DNA of 64,000 nucleotides from Artemia franciscana (Eukaryota > Arthropoda > Branchiopoda > Anostraca > Artemiidae): contig NC_088867.1 of assembly GCF_032884065.1 (NCBI RefSeq), positions 59,338,317-59,402,316 on the forward strand. The letters run 5' to 3'. Both the position numbers and the translations under genes were made by a program. Of the stretch, positions 21,806 to 33,560 are shown piece by piece. How positions within the stretch are numbered: the stretch's first letter is position 1; the number at the start of each line of letters is the position of its first letter. Under the pieces are notes generated by a model, which did no database searches, was not told where the DNA came from, and worked only from the letters and a program-made list of their open reading frames with translations.

Positions 21806-21840
21806 GGGCCAGCTTTTGTAGTGTGTAAATCAAGTAGTGC

Positions 21841-22599
21841 GTTATTGTATAAAATGATGTCAGTTCATTTGTTGACAGATAAGTCTATCTGTCATCCCTC
21901 CATGCGTCATTCCTAGAACAGAACTAAGGTAGATGGCGTTAGAGGTTTTACCTTTCGGAATAGGGTCTTTAGCTTGATCAACTTGGGAACTGATGGTTTT
22001 ACCGGTTCTATAGCAAGAGCAAATGTTATTTTTCTTTAGGTGTTTGGAAATGTGGTCTGAAACCCCTTTTACATAAAAGAGACTAAGATGTAGTATTTCC
22101 TCTTCATTTGTATTTCCATAACACTATTTGAAAGTTTTTTAGTACGTGTTTCAATCACGGAATTTATTAACCTAATCAGCTAACCATTGCCAAATAAAAC
22201 ATCTCTAAGGAGGTCGAGCTCTGAATCCAGGAAAAGTGTTGAACAAACCTGCAATGCCCTATCAACCAGGAAAGTGACCACTCCTCTTTTCATCACAGCT
22301 GGCAAGTTCAGCTGTAGATCTTTCATTATCCTAGGTCGGCCCCAAAAAACAAATTTTGGGGCGATTTATGGAGTGAAAGAACCTGTGACACTGGTCAAAT
22401 CTTCTTTAGACAAATGTTTATCTGGGAATAAATGTAAAATCGATTGATTACACAGATAAAGTGAATGAGACAGTGCCAAGTTAAGCTAAGACACCATGTT
22501 TATGTGCCGTGTGCCATCGAAAAGTAACTCTTTTGGCGGCTGTTTCGAGAATAAAGAAGGTTAGAAAAGTGGTTAGCCCCTCTCGAGAAATATGTTATT
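21841..22599. other. gene-free stretch
   Basis: This is probably the 5' flank of the LINE. The plus-strand ORF at 22187-22447 has no recognisable feature and no splice context I trust. Confidence 0.4.
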
Positions 22600-22945
22600 T
22601 AGCGGAGTCATTGAAATAAAACTAAACTATCCTACATAAGGCTAAGGCTTGGCTATCCTAAGATTTAAGGGAGTCATTGAAATTAATATTAACTCGATTG
22701 GATACTGAAACTGGATACGAATACAAAGTTCAAGATAAGGCTTAGGGCTAAGATAAAGCTAATGCTTGACTCCCCTAAGATTTAAGGGAGTCATTGAAAT
22801 AAATATTAACTCAATTGAATACGCATACAAAGTGCAAGATAAGGGTTAGGGCTAAGCGCAAGATAATGCTAAGGCTTGACTCTCCTAAGATTTAGGGGAG
22901 TCATTGAAATAAACATAAACCCAATTGAATACTGAAATTGGATAT
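22600..22945. repeat. ~114-bp tandem repeat, about 3 copies
   Basis: The word GGGAGTCATTGAAAT recurs near 22670, 22785 and 22899 at a step of about 114 bp, with a partial copy near 22607. Each unit also holds TCCTAAGATTTAAGGG and GATAAGGCTTAGGG-like words. Confidence 0.85.
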
Positions 22946-24040
22946 GGACGCAAAGAGCAATATAAAGATTTACCACAAGGAAAGAAAACTTGATAACTAA
23001 CTAATCTAACCGTACAGTGATGATACCTGACATGTTAGTTCAGGCTCAAAAACCCCCATCTGCAATATCTATGAAATGGTTAGGATATTAAGCTGAGATT
23101 TTCCGGGAATGTTATGGATGCTTGATGCTATATGTGTTCAGAGGGTCAAAAAGACGCATCTGAAATATCACAGGAACGGCTAGGGGTAGTAACTTAAAAC
23201 TTTCAGGACATGTTGCAGTTTCAGTTTTAAGCTTAACTTCCATCTAAGAACTATCTTGTTTTGTTAATTTTGTTATTTTTTTAAAAAAAATACACATCAA
23301 ACTTGAAAACAGTTAAAGGGTTAATGCGTAAAAATTCTGGAGGATTAGCTGCTTATTATCTGAGAGATAATATCAAACTTTCAGGATTTGGCATGCAAGT
23401 GCTATGAAGATCAAACTTCCTCATCACTATTTTTTCCAATGAGACAAATCTGAAATCAAAGTAATGAATATCACCATATTATTAGGCAGCAAACACAGTC
23501 TTGTTTAATTATTGAAATTGAGGTATAATGCACTTTTCCTAGGTAAGTTATGTTAATAACCATCTATATCAGTTATAACTTAACTATAACTTAAGTATGG
23601 AAATTTTATTGTAACTAATAGGTAATTGAATTTATAATACCAAAAAAAAATAAAAAAAAATCAGTTCTTTGTATTTTGCCGCTTATCAGAAAGATCTCAC
23701 TTGCAATAATAAGCTAATCCCCAGAATTTGTACATATTCAACCTGGAACAGTTTTTCAAGTTTATTGTGTATTTTCAAAAAAAGGACAAAAATTTACCAA
23801 ACAAAATAGTTCCTGGATAGAAGTAAGCCAAGAAATTGAAGCTTTAAACAAACAAGCAATATTGCTTCTGTGACTTATACACATATATTTATGACAGTAA
23901 TACATACAAACTGACTGGCGATATTTCCCTATATTTGTTGGATTGTGACAAACTTGCGCTTTACTGAAAACACAAAATCCAAACATAAAAAAAAAACAAG
24001 ACAATTGTTTTAGGAGTCTGGGCATGTTTTAATTTTATAT
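22946..24040. other. gene-free stretch with a diverged ~115-bp duplication
   Basis: Two related segments at about 23045-23110 and 23140-23220 share the pattern CAAAAA..CATCTGNAATATC and a following TTTC.GGGAATGTT-like end. The remainder to the PAN2 exon shows nothing recognised. Confidence 0.5.
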
Positions 24041-24046
24041 CCTTAC

Positions 24047-24220
24047 TTGAAAAGAGGTGTATCTTCCAAGATTTGGTCCAATGTGTGATGAAACATGTCC
24101 AGCTGCATTGCCACTCCACAGAATTTCCTCAAATCTGTCAAAGGCGACAGAGTTAACACCAAATGCGCCCCCAATATCCGCAATAGCTGTTTCTCTATAT
24201 TCATAGCCACAGCCTGACAT
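24047..24220 (-). CDS. PAN2: first coding exon of PAN2, deadenylase subunit
   Basis: The ATG at 24220 opens 58 codons that end in YTSFQ at a GTAAGG donor. After a short lead (EYRETAIADIGG) the words FGVNSVAFD, EEILWSGNAAGHVSS and GPNLGRYTSFQ match the start of the PAN2 WD40 domain; insect PAN2 has similar words here. PAN2 is the catalytic subunit of the PAN2-PAN3 complex, which shortens mRNA poly(A) tails in the cytoplasm. An in-frame TGA 12 bases before the ATG supports this start; a T-rich AG acceptor lies about 25 bases further upstream, so a 5' UTR intron is possible. No further PAN2 exon was found downstream on the minus strand. Confidence 0.75.
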
Positions 24221-24739
24221 CTTTGTATATTCTCAATTTCCAGATGATCTATTTCACATTCCTAAAAAAACAAGAGACATAAATAAAGAGTATTTGCTGT
24301 GATACGTGCCCTATGCTGATTATTTAACTAATAATTTTGTAGAAGACCACTAGGTCTCGGGGATTGATGTATTTTAAAGATTAGCCTGCCCCTAAATCAC
24401 CAATTTCCGGCGCATCCGTTCTTGAGCAAATACACATTGACTACACCATAAGGATAAACAAATTCAAAAACATCGCTATATAAAGAAAAAGGCCAAAAAT
24501 AACTAGAAAAATAAATATACAAAAGGACTTATTTCAAAAATGATGTAATCATTCATTCACCTGCCATGCAAAAGTCTAACATATGTTATAATCAAATTCT
24601 ATTTTAACTTTTCCTGGTTTGTAAATTGTTTGCTGATACAGAACATATTTCATATTTCCAGGAAGCACATATTTGCTACTGACATTTCATTTAAGCGCCA
24701 GTACACCAGAGACTGACAGCCCTCCTTCACCCCTCACTG

Positions 24740-25910
24740 TCAAAAGCCTCAACTTTCTTTCCCTCCCAAAAAGTTCGTTCCTCCTTTAAATCCCTTTTTA
24801 TGAAATTCTTACATTCCATTTAAGAACACCCTGTTGTAAATTTAGCCCCAGGTAGATTACCAAAGAGGTATGTTTTTTTTTATTTGGGGGGAGGGATAAT
24901 GTGGGAAACTTCACTTACTATTCCTACTGCTAACAACACTCCAGAACCAAGAAGTTTGAGCCCAACACAGCTACGCATGCTCCTCTGCCATCCAAATCTG
25001 TTTGAAGCTTCTCTCTTTAAACCCTCCCAAGAAGTTCCCATTTCCCTCAAACGGTTCCTTGCAACACACTCATCCCATTCAGGGACGACTAGCTTTTCGT
25101 TGGACCCTTGATGGTTGGTTGAAAATGATAATCTTTGGAAATCAGTCAATCTCCCTTATATTGTAATCTTAAGCAGTGAAAGGAACCCACAGCTATTAAT
25201 CTGTGCATTACTTGACACATGGTTATTCGAATGAGTACCAAAAACTATTCTCAGACATTCCTCTGGAGAAACGTCAAGTATATCTTCCTTAGCCTTTCAA
25301 AACAGCACATTTCAGAGTCATTATTGACGATGGTCATTACCGGGGTATAATATTTTCCATTCAACAGACTTCTTTCAACAAGGAACTTCAACTACTTTTT
25401 ATGTCTTCACTGCATCCACCATCCTGACAATCAATAGTACCTATGTAAATAAAGCTATCCACTGAGTCAAATTTCATGTTAGCTAACAATCCACTATTCA
25501 GTCTCAATTATTCCTGATTAAAAATGACTAGGTCTTTTTAATATAAGCTTAAATTTTCATGAGCAAAATTAATCTCACACCATGAACAATCTAAACCTTC
25601 AAAAATCTTCCAGTCTACTGACATTTTTACCTAGGATTCTCAAATCCTATACTTATTCTAATCCTAGGAGAGCACTATATTTCCATTTCGAAAAATATTC
25701 TTCTTTAGCATTTGCTCTGTTCCTTAGGACAGAAAATAATAAGTCGCCATAATCCATAAAAAGCCAGTTGAATAATCTATAGTACCACACAAGGGGAAGG
25801 CATTTAATAAAAAGCTTTCCTATCAGCTGAAAAAAGATTTCCCATGAGCTGAATCAAATAGATGTTCATAATCAATAAAACTAGGACTAAAGACAAAGAA
25901 ATTGTAGTAT
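24740..25910 (-). mobile_element. decayed RTE-like LINE
   Basis: On the minus strand, pieces occur in LINE order: FIDYEHLFDS near 25880 (motif A), DGGCSEDIK near 25440, LDVSPEECLRIVFGTHS near 25270, then the best preserved part at 25100-24930, RLREMGTSWEGLKREASNRF and MRSCVGLKLLGS. It belongs to the same family as 11083-12630 and 15725-16440. Stops and shifts are frequent in the first two thirds. Confidence 0.75.
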
Positions 25911-28779
25911 AATAAAAGCTTTTACTTAATTGATGGCATTTCATACAAATTTAACAACTAAAATTTAAAGTACAAGTAAGCATGAGAGTCTACATCCATA
26001 TGACTGGAGATATTGGCCTCTAAAACATCTCAAGTTCCATGCTCACCTTATACAGTAGTTGCTCCTCTGCCACTAGAGGCACCCAGAAAATACAGAAGGT
26101 TTGTCCTTCATCCCTCATTTGTGATTCTGTGCAGATGTCCTCTGGATTGGGTTAGATTATTGTGCAAGTGTAATTCTGGCCCCACTGGTAAATGTCCTGA
26201 TGCATATTTTTTCCCCTTTTCCTTTCTTAGTGTTGGGTCTGGCTGACACTCTAGTACTGCTTTGGAGAGACTACCCTGCACAAACAGATACTATTCCTGA
26301 AGTAAAGCCATCTTTGTTGGCATTTGACATCTGTTACAAGGGCCTGGCGTGATATAGCACTAACTAACTGGTTTGTAAGGTGGTCTCTCGCCCTACAAAG
26401 ACAAGTTTCCTCAAAAGCAAGGACCCTCTTTTCCTGTTGCTGGTTTAGACGTAAGTATTTACTGTTTTATAGGGGGGTTCAGAGGATATTACTGTTTAAT
26501 AGCCATTTTTCAATTTCAAAGAGTACTTTTTTGATGGCCAAACTGGCTTTTGTCAGTTAAAAGTTATACTAGCCTGTCCAATCCTAGACTGACCCTATTC
26601 TAACTGCACCCTGTTCTTTGGACTGAGCCTCCAGAGTTTTTAAATTCCACTCCCTGCTCTTATGTTTTATCTCTTATAAACACTGCACTTTCTCTGAGAT
26701 TACACTGAGAAGATTCTGGAGTCTTCTATTTGGAGGGCCTCCGTCAGAGTGGAGTCATTGGCGAAATCATTGAATGCTAGTTCAGTAAAGTGTCATCCTT
26801 CGGATTAATTTTAAAAATTCTAAGAAAATTGAAGAGCAATAGCCTACTAAAAACTAAAACAAGCAGAAATAAAGTCATTCAAACAAACAGAAATAACTAT
26901 GAATGACTAAATAAAACCTAGAATGAAAAATTTGAACAAATAACACTGAACTTAATATAAAAAATATTACTCTGGTAGAAATAAATGAAACCCAAAACAA
27001 AAAGAAATTAAAAAGAATACTGTAACCAAATCCAACTTAAAACAAACAGTAGTTTCCAAAAATAAGAACAGGGCTACTTCCGCTCTCAAACCACTAAAGG
27101 GTACAGCTTCAGTATTCCTCAACCAATCTCATTTTCTTTCAATGCATAGTTGTTTTTTTTATGAAACCCCACATCATAGTAGTCTTAATGCCTAACTTTC
27201 AGTTATACCAAAAGAGACCAAGTTCAAGATTTTAATGTAATTCATGGACTTAAATCCTTTCAATTTGGAAATTTTTCAGGCCTTGAACCCAAGGATATAT
27301 CCTGTGAGTTTCAAGTTGATTGAACAAATAATAATTTTGCATACTTTTATCTTTCTTTAGCAAAGGTTGATCCATACTGACCAAAAAATTAGAGTTTCTA
27401 TCTCCTGAATTTATTATATTCTAAGTCTGGTAACACCTTTTGCCCTACCCTGTAAGTATTAAGCCGTTAGGGAAACATAGTTGTCTTCAAATGATGTCCT
27501 TTTGGCTAAATTACTGCCTGAGACCAAGTTCCATAGCCAAGACAAGCGCCTGGATAGCATAATTTTTAAATTTTTTGGGTTGCCACTAATGCTGGGAAGC
27601 CCACAGAGGAAGTTCACCTTTCCAGATCAGACATCTTTGAATGATTCTGGTTAAAACAAGGTACAACAAGCCAATCTTTTCTGCTAAAGCTCATCTTCGA
27701 AAAAATGGACAAAATTTCATTATTTGGGTCAAACGCCATTGAGGGGAGTACCTAGGCTCACATGGTAATGAAGGTTTGAAGGACAATGGACCAAAATTTG
27801 CAGTTATACATGTGAGATGCGCTGTTTTCTACTTCCTCAACACTAGGACATCAACTCCAATAGAAGACTTTCCAAACTCCTAATAACTGCTCTTAGTGAT
27901 GAATTAGAATAGTAAAACATAAGCCTTAAAAATATTTCTAGGAACCAAGTATGCCAGTTCTTTATCTGCCCTTGCAGTCCTAAAAATCCCAGCCCTTAAA
28001 GATCACATATACCAGCTCATGTTCAAGTTTAGGCACTCTATTTTTTCAGTGCTAAGCTTTGTTCTCCACTGTCCTCTGCAACGACAGTCAACACAAACAT
28101 ATGCCACTAAAACAAACTTCCACCAGTATGTTGTAGGACAAGTTGTTTCAGTTTTTTTTCTTTTTTTTTTACCAGTGTGATAATGAGTATTCAGTATCAG
28201 CATAAAATGTCTTGTCTAGTCAACCTAAATCTACAAAAACCATTGGGAAGTTAAAAACCAGGGTGAGCAAAGACTATTCAAACAGTCAACATCCTTATTA
28301 GTGTAAATTATTACTGCAAGAACTCTATGGGTTACCAGGCCTTATTTTGCAAAAAAGAAACTCATAAGGTAGGTTTGAACCAATTTTCCCAGAACCTTCA
28401 AACCTCACTAGTAGAGAAAGAGTGTGGGTGTTAAATTTGCCACCTACTTAAACCCCAATTCTCCTAATTAAATAAAATCAAAAACCGCAACATACTTAAA
28501 CAAAATAAATTTAAAATGCTTTCACTTTTTTACTTTGATAAATAAAAAATAATCAAAACTTTAAGAAATAAATATCAGTATTTGTCTATTAAACATAAGA
28601 ACCTGGGGTCATTTTATCTTTGGTTTTTTTTTTTATTTCAGTGAAGTACATATTATGCTCTGGTCTTGAAAAGGTGTGGGGATTGCCAATCCTACTAATG
28701 TTATTGTTTTCTTGTCTTGAATTTGACTCTGTTATTTACTGTAATTTCTGTTTGTTTGGTTTCTTCGTTTTAGTTTTCC
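25911..28779. other. long gene-free stretch
   Basis: No coding exon, RNA gene or repeat family was recognised. Short ORFs at 26013-26246, 26324-26560 and 28003-28203 show neither domain words nor convincing splice borders. The stretch may be intron or decayed repeat. Confidence 0.4.
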
Positions 28780-29870
28780 CTTAAAAAATTCTCCTTAATA
28801 CTCTCAGCTTGTATAGTAGCAGTATGCACATGGCAACTTTAGTTACTTCAACATCCCCTTCAACACAAGCTAACAGTTTCCACTTAATACCATCAACCAT
28901 TCTTGGAGCAATTCTGATACATCCTCTTGCCAACCAATTTGGGCATAGAGTGTTTTGATTTAGTTCCATACTGTTTCAATACATTCCAAATTTTTCACCT
29001 TACTAACCCTTTTTAATAGCAGCAGTAGTAGTTGTAACAGTAGAATTAATAATGGTAGCCCTACCTTTAGTGGCAGTAGTAGTAGTAGGAGTAGTAATAG
29101 CAGCAGTAGTAGTAGTATGGATGGAAGCAGTAGCATTTGGAGGAAAATATTTCATTTTAGTTAGTTCAACATCCCCCACAACAAGCCCTATTAGTTTCAA
29201 CTTTACATATCAGACTGTCCCTAAGATATTGATATTATGTACCATTACCTCCTTTTGGTCAGTTAAACATCCCTCTCATCAAGTCCTGGAAGTTTTAGCT
29301 TAATATATTTGGCCATTGCTATGATATTGCTGATGTGTCCTATTGATAACCTGTATGTTCATATACTTCTTAAAATTTTTACCTTAATGCTCTTAGCCTA
29401 AGTAGTTGCAATAAAAGTTGTAGTGGTAATGGTAGTAGTAAATGTAGCAGTAATAGTAGTAGTTTGCACATATCGGCTTTTGGTCAGGCGATCTTCCCCT
29501 TTCAGTACTCTCTGAAAGTTCCAACTTAATACCCAAATCAATTCTCAAAACACAGTCTTTTGACAATGTACATACACATAGTATCTTTTGATTTAGTTCA
29601 AATTTCCCTGAATATTGTAAATAGAATAGTATGGTAGCAGTGCTAGTGGTGGCAGTTGTAGTATTCATGATAGCATGTAAACATTGCCTTTTTGATCATC
29701 TTCCTTATCATTTCCTGGAAGTTCCAAATTAATATACTAGGTCATTCCTGAGTTAAACCCTTTTGAAAATCCATATACACATAATGTGTTTTGATTTACT
29801 TCAACACTCTACTCAACATTCTCTGGAAGGCTCACCTGAATACCCTTTTTCTTTTTGGAAAGTAAAATTC
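28780..29870. repeat. array of diverged ~230-bp repeats with TAG-triplet islands
   Basis: Related blocks with words such as GTGTTTTGATTTAGTTC, CTCTGAAAGTTCCAACTTAA and ATACACATA recur at about 28790-28990, 29130-29390, 29460-29630 and 29680-29860. Between them lie imperfect AGTAGT/GTAGTA islands (29010-29130, 29405-29470, 29630-29665). A further block lies at 36600-36800. Confidence 0.6.
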
Positions 29871-30515
29871 AAAATAAGTACCTTTCTGAGTAGCACATAC
29901 TATATATAAACAATATAGTATAATTTTTCAGAAACTAAAACATTATTCCTCTTCTTAAATTTGTAAGATTTAAATTATATATGAGTATTAAATACCTCCA
30001 TATGGCATGTCCCAATCCAAAATTCTAAAAATTATTTCTATGACAAATCTCTGTTAATTTTACTTACTTGTTTGGATAGTCGGAGGTTTGGGATGTACCA
30101 AATTCCTTTTGTAAGTTCTGAAAGGTCAAGGTTTTCAATTAGGTACCAAATACCCTTCATTGCTAACAATTATAGGCTGAATGATAAAATTATGTTTGAT
30201 CCATCCCGAAAATCTCAACTAAATTTTTAAAAAAGCAAATATTAAAGATTGTTTGCTAAAATTTTGATTATTCACCATTGATGATGGAAAATTAAATTAT
30301 TTGATCTTCTAATTTGTGTGTTTTGTTTTTGTGTCCCTGTGTCTGGGATTCTCCCATACCCCTCCTGTCTGATATTTATCCATCTACTTATCCTTGCTAC
30401 TTCTCTTTAATGAGTTATTTTCTTTTTTGTTTGTCTTTTGCCATGTTAAATTTTGGAATCATTATTACAATGAGATGTTAATGTTTTTTCTGTTTTTGCA
30501 CTGTCCCAGCCTTAC
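29871..30515. other. gene-free stretch
   Basis: AT-rich sequence without recognised exon or repeat. Confidence 0.4.
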
Positions 30516-30652
30516 GAGCTCTGCTCTCTGTTGGGGCATAATATCCAGTTCCAAAAATTGTAGGGAGGTATATGGACTAACAACAAGTCCTTTCACCTCT
30601 TTGACTTCTTCTCCAGAAAAATTAGCTACTGGAAGCGCTATTTTCCTCCAGT
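30516..30652 (-). CDS. exon-like segment, 45 codons, gene not recognised
   Basis: On the minus strand a TTGTTTGCAG acceptor precedes 137 open bases (2 + 45 codons) that end in QQRAEL at a GTAAGG donor, whose exon side (GAGCTC) is a poor match. The peptide (KIALPVANFSGEEVKEVKG, SLQFLELDIMPQQ) looks like a folded protein. I do not recognise the family. The opposite strand is also open here, which weakens the case. Confidence 0.3.
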
Positions 30653-30871
30653 CTGCAAACAATGGATATATACAATTATGAGCAATAATACACTGTTATT
30701 GATTGTGGGAAGTGCTAGTACCTGAGCTACCTGTCCCCAGCAGTTTAAGGCACTAGGCTGGTCAGTACCACTCTGGCTCTTCCTACTTATTCCCGCTCTC
30801 TTCTGCACAATCAAAAACTATGGATAAATCGCATCCCTTTAAAAATAGAATTCTTCAAGCTTTAATCTTTA

Positions 30872-31780
30872 TTAAATATTTCTCTTCTTTAAGGTATCAA
30901 CTGCTGCCTTAAATATCTTACAATCAATTTCCCATGGCAGGTTAGAATCCAGGATAGCTGTATAAGTATTTGGAATCTTAGCCAAGGAGCAGAAACGCTT
31001 AAGAGCAACAGTCTCCTCACTCTGAGCCTGACAATCCAATAAAATATGCTGGATTGTTTCCTCTGCTGAAAAGCAGATTTGGCATAAAGGGGAATGATGT
31101 AGCTTCCAATTAAATAACAAGCTATTTAGAAGTAGGGCACCTGATTTCAGCCAGTAATATAGCACTGTATTTAATCTTGTATGAAATGGAGATAACATTA
31201 ATTTACTGTGATTAACTTTGCATCTTTGCCTGATAATATCTCGTGAATTGAGGTCAGAGGAAGGACTAGGAGATAACATGGAAGCCTTTGCTGCTAGAGA
31301 ATCAGCCATATCATTATATTTTATACCTTTATGACTAGGAACATGTTGAAAATAAACTTCATTTTCTTTGATCTTAAGATTAAGAAGCTGTCTTCTAATA
31401 TTATATAAATCTTTGTCATTAGCAATTCTATTAATATTTTGGATCAGTAGTAATGCTGATTTAGAGTCGAAGAGACAGAGAATATTTTCAGATTCCATGT
31501 TATAATTTATAAGTGCATCCAAGGCCAGGCGGATGGCACATAATTCAGCAGACAAGATAGAAGATCCCAATGGGAGAGGAGAATAAATGTTCAAATTCAG
31601 GGATGGGATACATGCTCCTGCTCCAGCTCTTTCCCTCTGGACAGATCCATCTGTATATATTTTTCTATAGTTGGGATAAGCCTTTGAGATGTGTTCAGCC
31701 AAAATAGTCTGGATCTCGTAATTAGGAATCAAATCTTTACTAATAGAGATAAGTTCTACTTGACAGCTTGGAGGACTCAT
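30872..31780 (-). pseudogene. LINE RNase H domain
   Basis: All four carboxylates of RNase HI are visible: YTDGSV, SAELCAIRLAL, LFDSKSALLL and KYNDMADSLAA. They are followed by the Cys-rich CQICFSAEETIQHILLDC tail. RNase H removes the RNA strand during element copying. The domain is open through 302 codons, so this part decayed little. The printed ATG is not a true start. Confidence 0.9.
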
Positions 31781-32292
31781 TTCCCATGGGGGGATTCAGT
31801 AAACGGATATGCATAAAGCGAATGTTGATTCCAGTTTAGGACCTCCAGTTGAAACTGATTCCATGATGAATGGGCATTGGGACAGGCTGACTTCTCAGCA
31901 AAGGTATGTGCATATACAGCATGCTTGGCTCCATAAGCCTGGATTTGTGAGAAATATTTTATCCTTAGACTAGATGCTCTTTCACTTAGGGACACCAATC
32001 CCGACAGTATTCTTAACTTTGACAGAGGAGTATGCTTATGCACACCCAAAGCTATTTGAATAGCAGAATTTTGTAAAGATTCAAGGATTTTGAATGAGGA
32101 TGGAGGACGAGCTGAAAAAATCTGAATCCCATATTCTATATTTGAACAAATATATAATTTGTAAAAATCCAAAATAATTTTTGGGTGACATCCCCACTTA
32201 CTTCCAGCAAGTCTTTTTAGAATACAAAGTCTCTGAATAATCAGAGATTTCAAAGAATTAATATGTTCATGCCACTGCATTTTAAAATCCAT
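31777..32292 (-). pseudogene. LINE RT thumb and connection
   Basis: It starts with FDFKMQWHEHI-like sequence (printed as MDFKMQWHEH after the shift), then KRLAGSKWGCHPKIILDFYK, SNIEYGIQIFSA and ESLQNSAIQIALGVHKHTPL. These are typical post-RT segments of I/Jockey-type LINEs. It ends at SPHGK because of the C-run shift. Confidence 0.8.
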
Positions 32293-32590
32293 TTAGAATA
32301 AGTAACTTCACTGAATTGCAATATGGGATCTTCCTTGAGAAAATTGTCAGTGGATTTGGAGGATCTAGAGTACCATTAGTAAATATAATGGCTTTAGTTT
32401 TACTCATTGAGATTGGGAAGCCAAATGCTAAAGAGAATCTCTGGACTAAACTTATATCCTGTTGAATAAGGCTTTGAAGAAGGCTAATATCCCTTCCCGA
32501 CTTCCAAATGATCAAATCATCTGCATAAAAACCAAATGATGCATGAGATACTTGAATAAAGTTGAATAAAGAAAGCTGAACAGATTGCCC
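32282..32590 (-). pseudogene. LINE RT palm fragment with YADD
   Basis: The sequence reads SHASFGFYADDLIIWKSG, followed by a helix and FGFPISMSKTKAIIFTNG, which are RT motifs C and D of I-type LINEs. The open frame extends to 32731, but that upstream part is tandem-repeat sequence, not RT. Confidence 0.85.
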
Positions 32591-33560
32591 TGAGGACTGT
32601 AGGGAGGTTGACATCCCCAAAGACATAGTTACTGGATCTTTAAACAATTTTGAACAAAATAACTCTCTTAAAACTTTGATTGGATGTATTTTGGTGAGTG
32701 ATAGGCTTGTGGGGGGTTGCTTGCCCTCCATTTACTTTTCACTCTTACTAACAGCACTAGAACTTCTGACTTCCAATCACATAAGCCCCATCTGATCCAA
32801 AGTTTATACCACTACCCATTCCATAGAAATCATATATGCCCTGGGGCACAACATAAAACTGTTGCCCCTGGGCTCTAAAAGGTTGCATCCACCCTGAAGA
32901 TATGTGTTATATGCTCTTTGGACAATTGTGAAAAAATGGCTATCTCACAATTTCAATTGGATGCATTTGGGGAAAAGAGGATGTCAGTATGGGGTGGTAG
33001 TTGCCCTCCACTACTTTTTAATTTTAAAAGGGATCTAAAGCCAAACATTTCCAATCAAATGGGCATCTTTTAAAGTTCACTTGATCACTCCTTCCATAAA
33101 AACTTTGTATGCCCCCAGGGCATAACTTATAACCCTTGCCACCAGACTCTGGGGGGTTATGTCAACCCCAAAGATCTTGTTATGTGGTCTTTTGACTATA
33201 TTTTGAACAAATAGCAATAACAGAATGTCTATCAGATGTGTTTGGGGAAATGATGACATGTGTGGGAGGTAGCTGCCCTCCAATTACTTGACTCTTAAAA
33301 AGGATACTAGAATTTCTGATTTACAGTCCAACAAACCTCCTCAAAAGTTCATATAATCACCCTTTCTACAAAAACCTTTTATGTCACCAGGGCATAACCT
33401 ACAACCCTTACCCTGAGGGCTGTCATCCTCAAAGACATAATTCTAGACCTTTCAACTATGCTGAACAGAATGACTATCTTGAATGGTTGTCTCCAATCAC
33501 TTCTGATTATTTAAAAGGGAACTAGCCCTTTCAGTTTCCACAACAATACCTTCTATACAA
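32591..33560. repeat. ~270-bp tandem repeats, about 3.5 diverged copies
   Basis: The phrase CCCCAAAGACAT (or close variants) followed by GACTAT..TGAACAAAAT, then GCCCTCCA, then a CCAGGGCATAAC-like end recurs near 32617, 32890, 33163 and 33430, a step of about 270 bp. Related single copies lie at 10290-10490 inside the large element and at about 36830-37060. Confidence 0.7.

Larger units (their letters stand above)
18180..21840 (-). mobile_element. Jockey/CR1-type LINE with ORF1, endonuclease and partial RT
   Basis: Reading leftward on the minus strand, the order is ORF1 (21805-21164), endonuclease (20903-19706), then RT fingers and palm (19100-18195). The element breaks off after SYLTNRRC, so the YADD box and C-terminus are lost. 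Another LINE (19101-19702) is inserted between endonuclease and RT. The host frame can be followed across the insert: KLNQLKRNA on one side, AKEIYFQKSFKNANGNPRKT on the other. Confidence 0.85.
30860..32590 (-). mobile_element. I-type LINE with RNase H domain, 5'-truncated, two frameshifts
   Basis: The minus-strand order is RT palm with YADD (about 32590-32290), RT thumb/connection (32292-31777), then RNase H (31780-30872). The frame changes twice. One change lies in or beside the C-run at 31787-31793, where the intact sequence would read into the common PPWE motif. The 5' end abuts the ~270-bp tandem repeats. Confidence 0.9.

Noticed and set aside
22187..22447. 86-codon plus-strand ORF
   Set aside because: No recognisable motif, no promoter or splice evidence.
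29003..29303. ORFs on both strands rich in Thr or Val
   Set aside because: Produced by AGT/TAG triplet repeats; no domain and no splice context.
32591..32731. N-terminal part of the ORF that contains YADD
   Set aside because: It is translated tandem-repeat sequence upstream of the truncated LINE, not RT.
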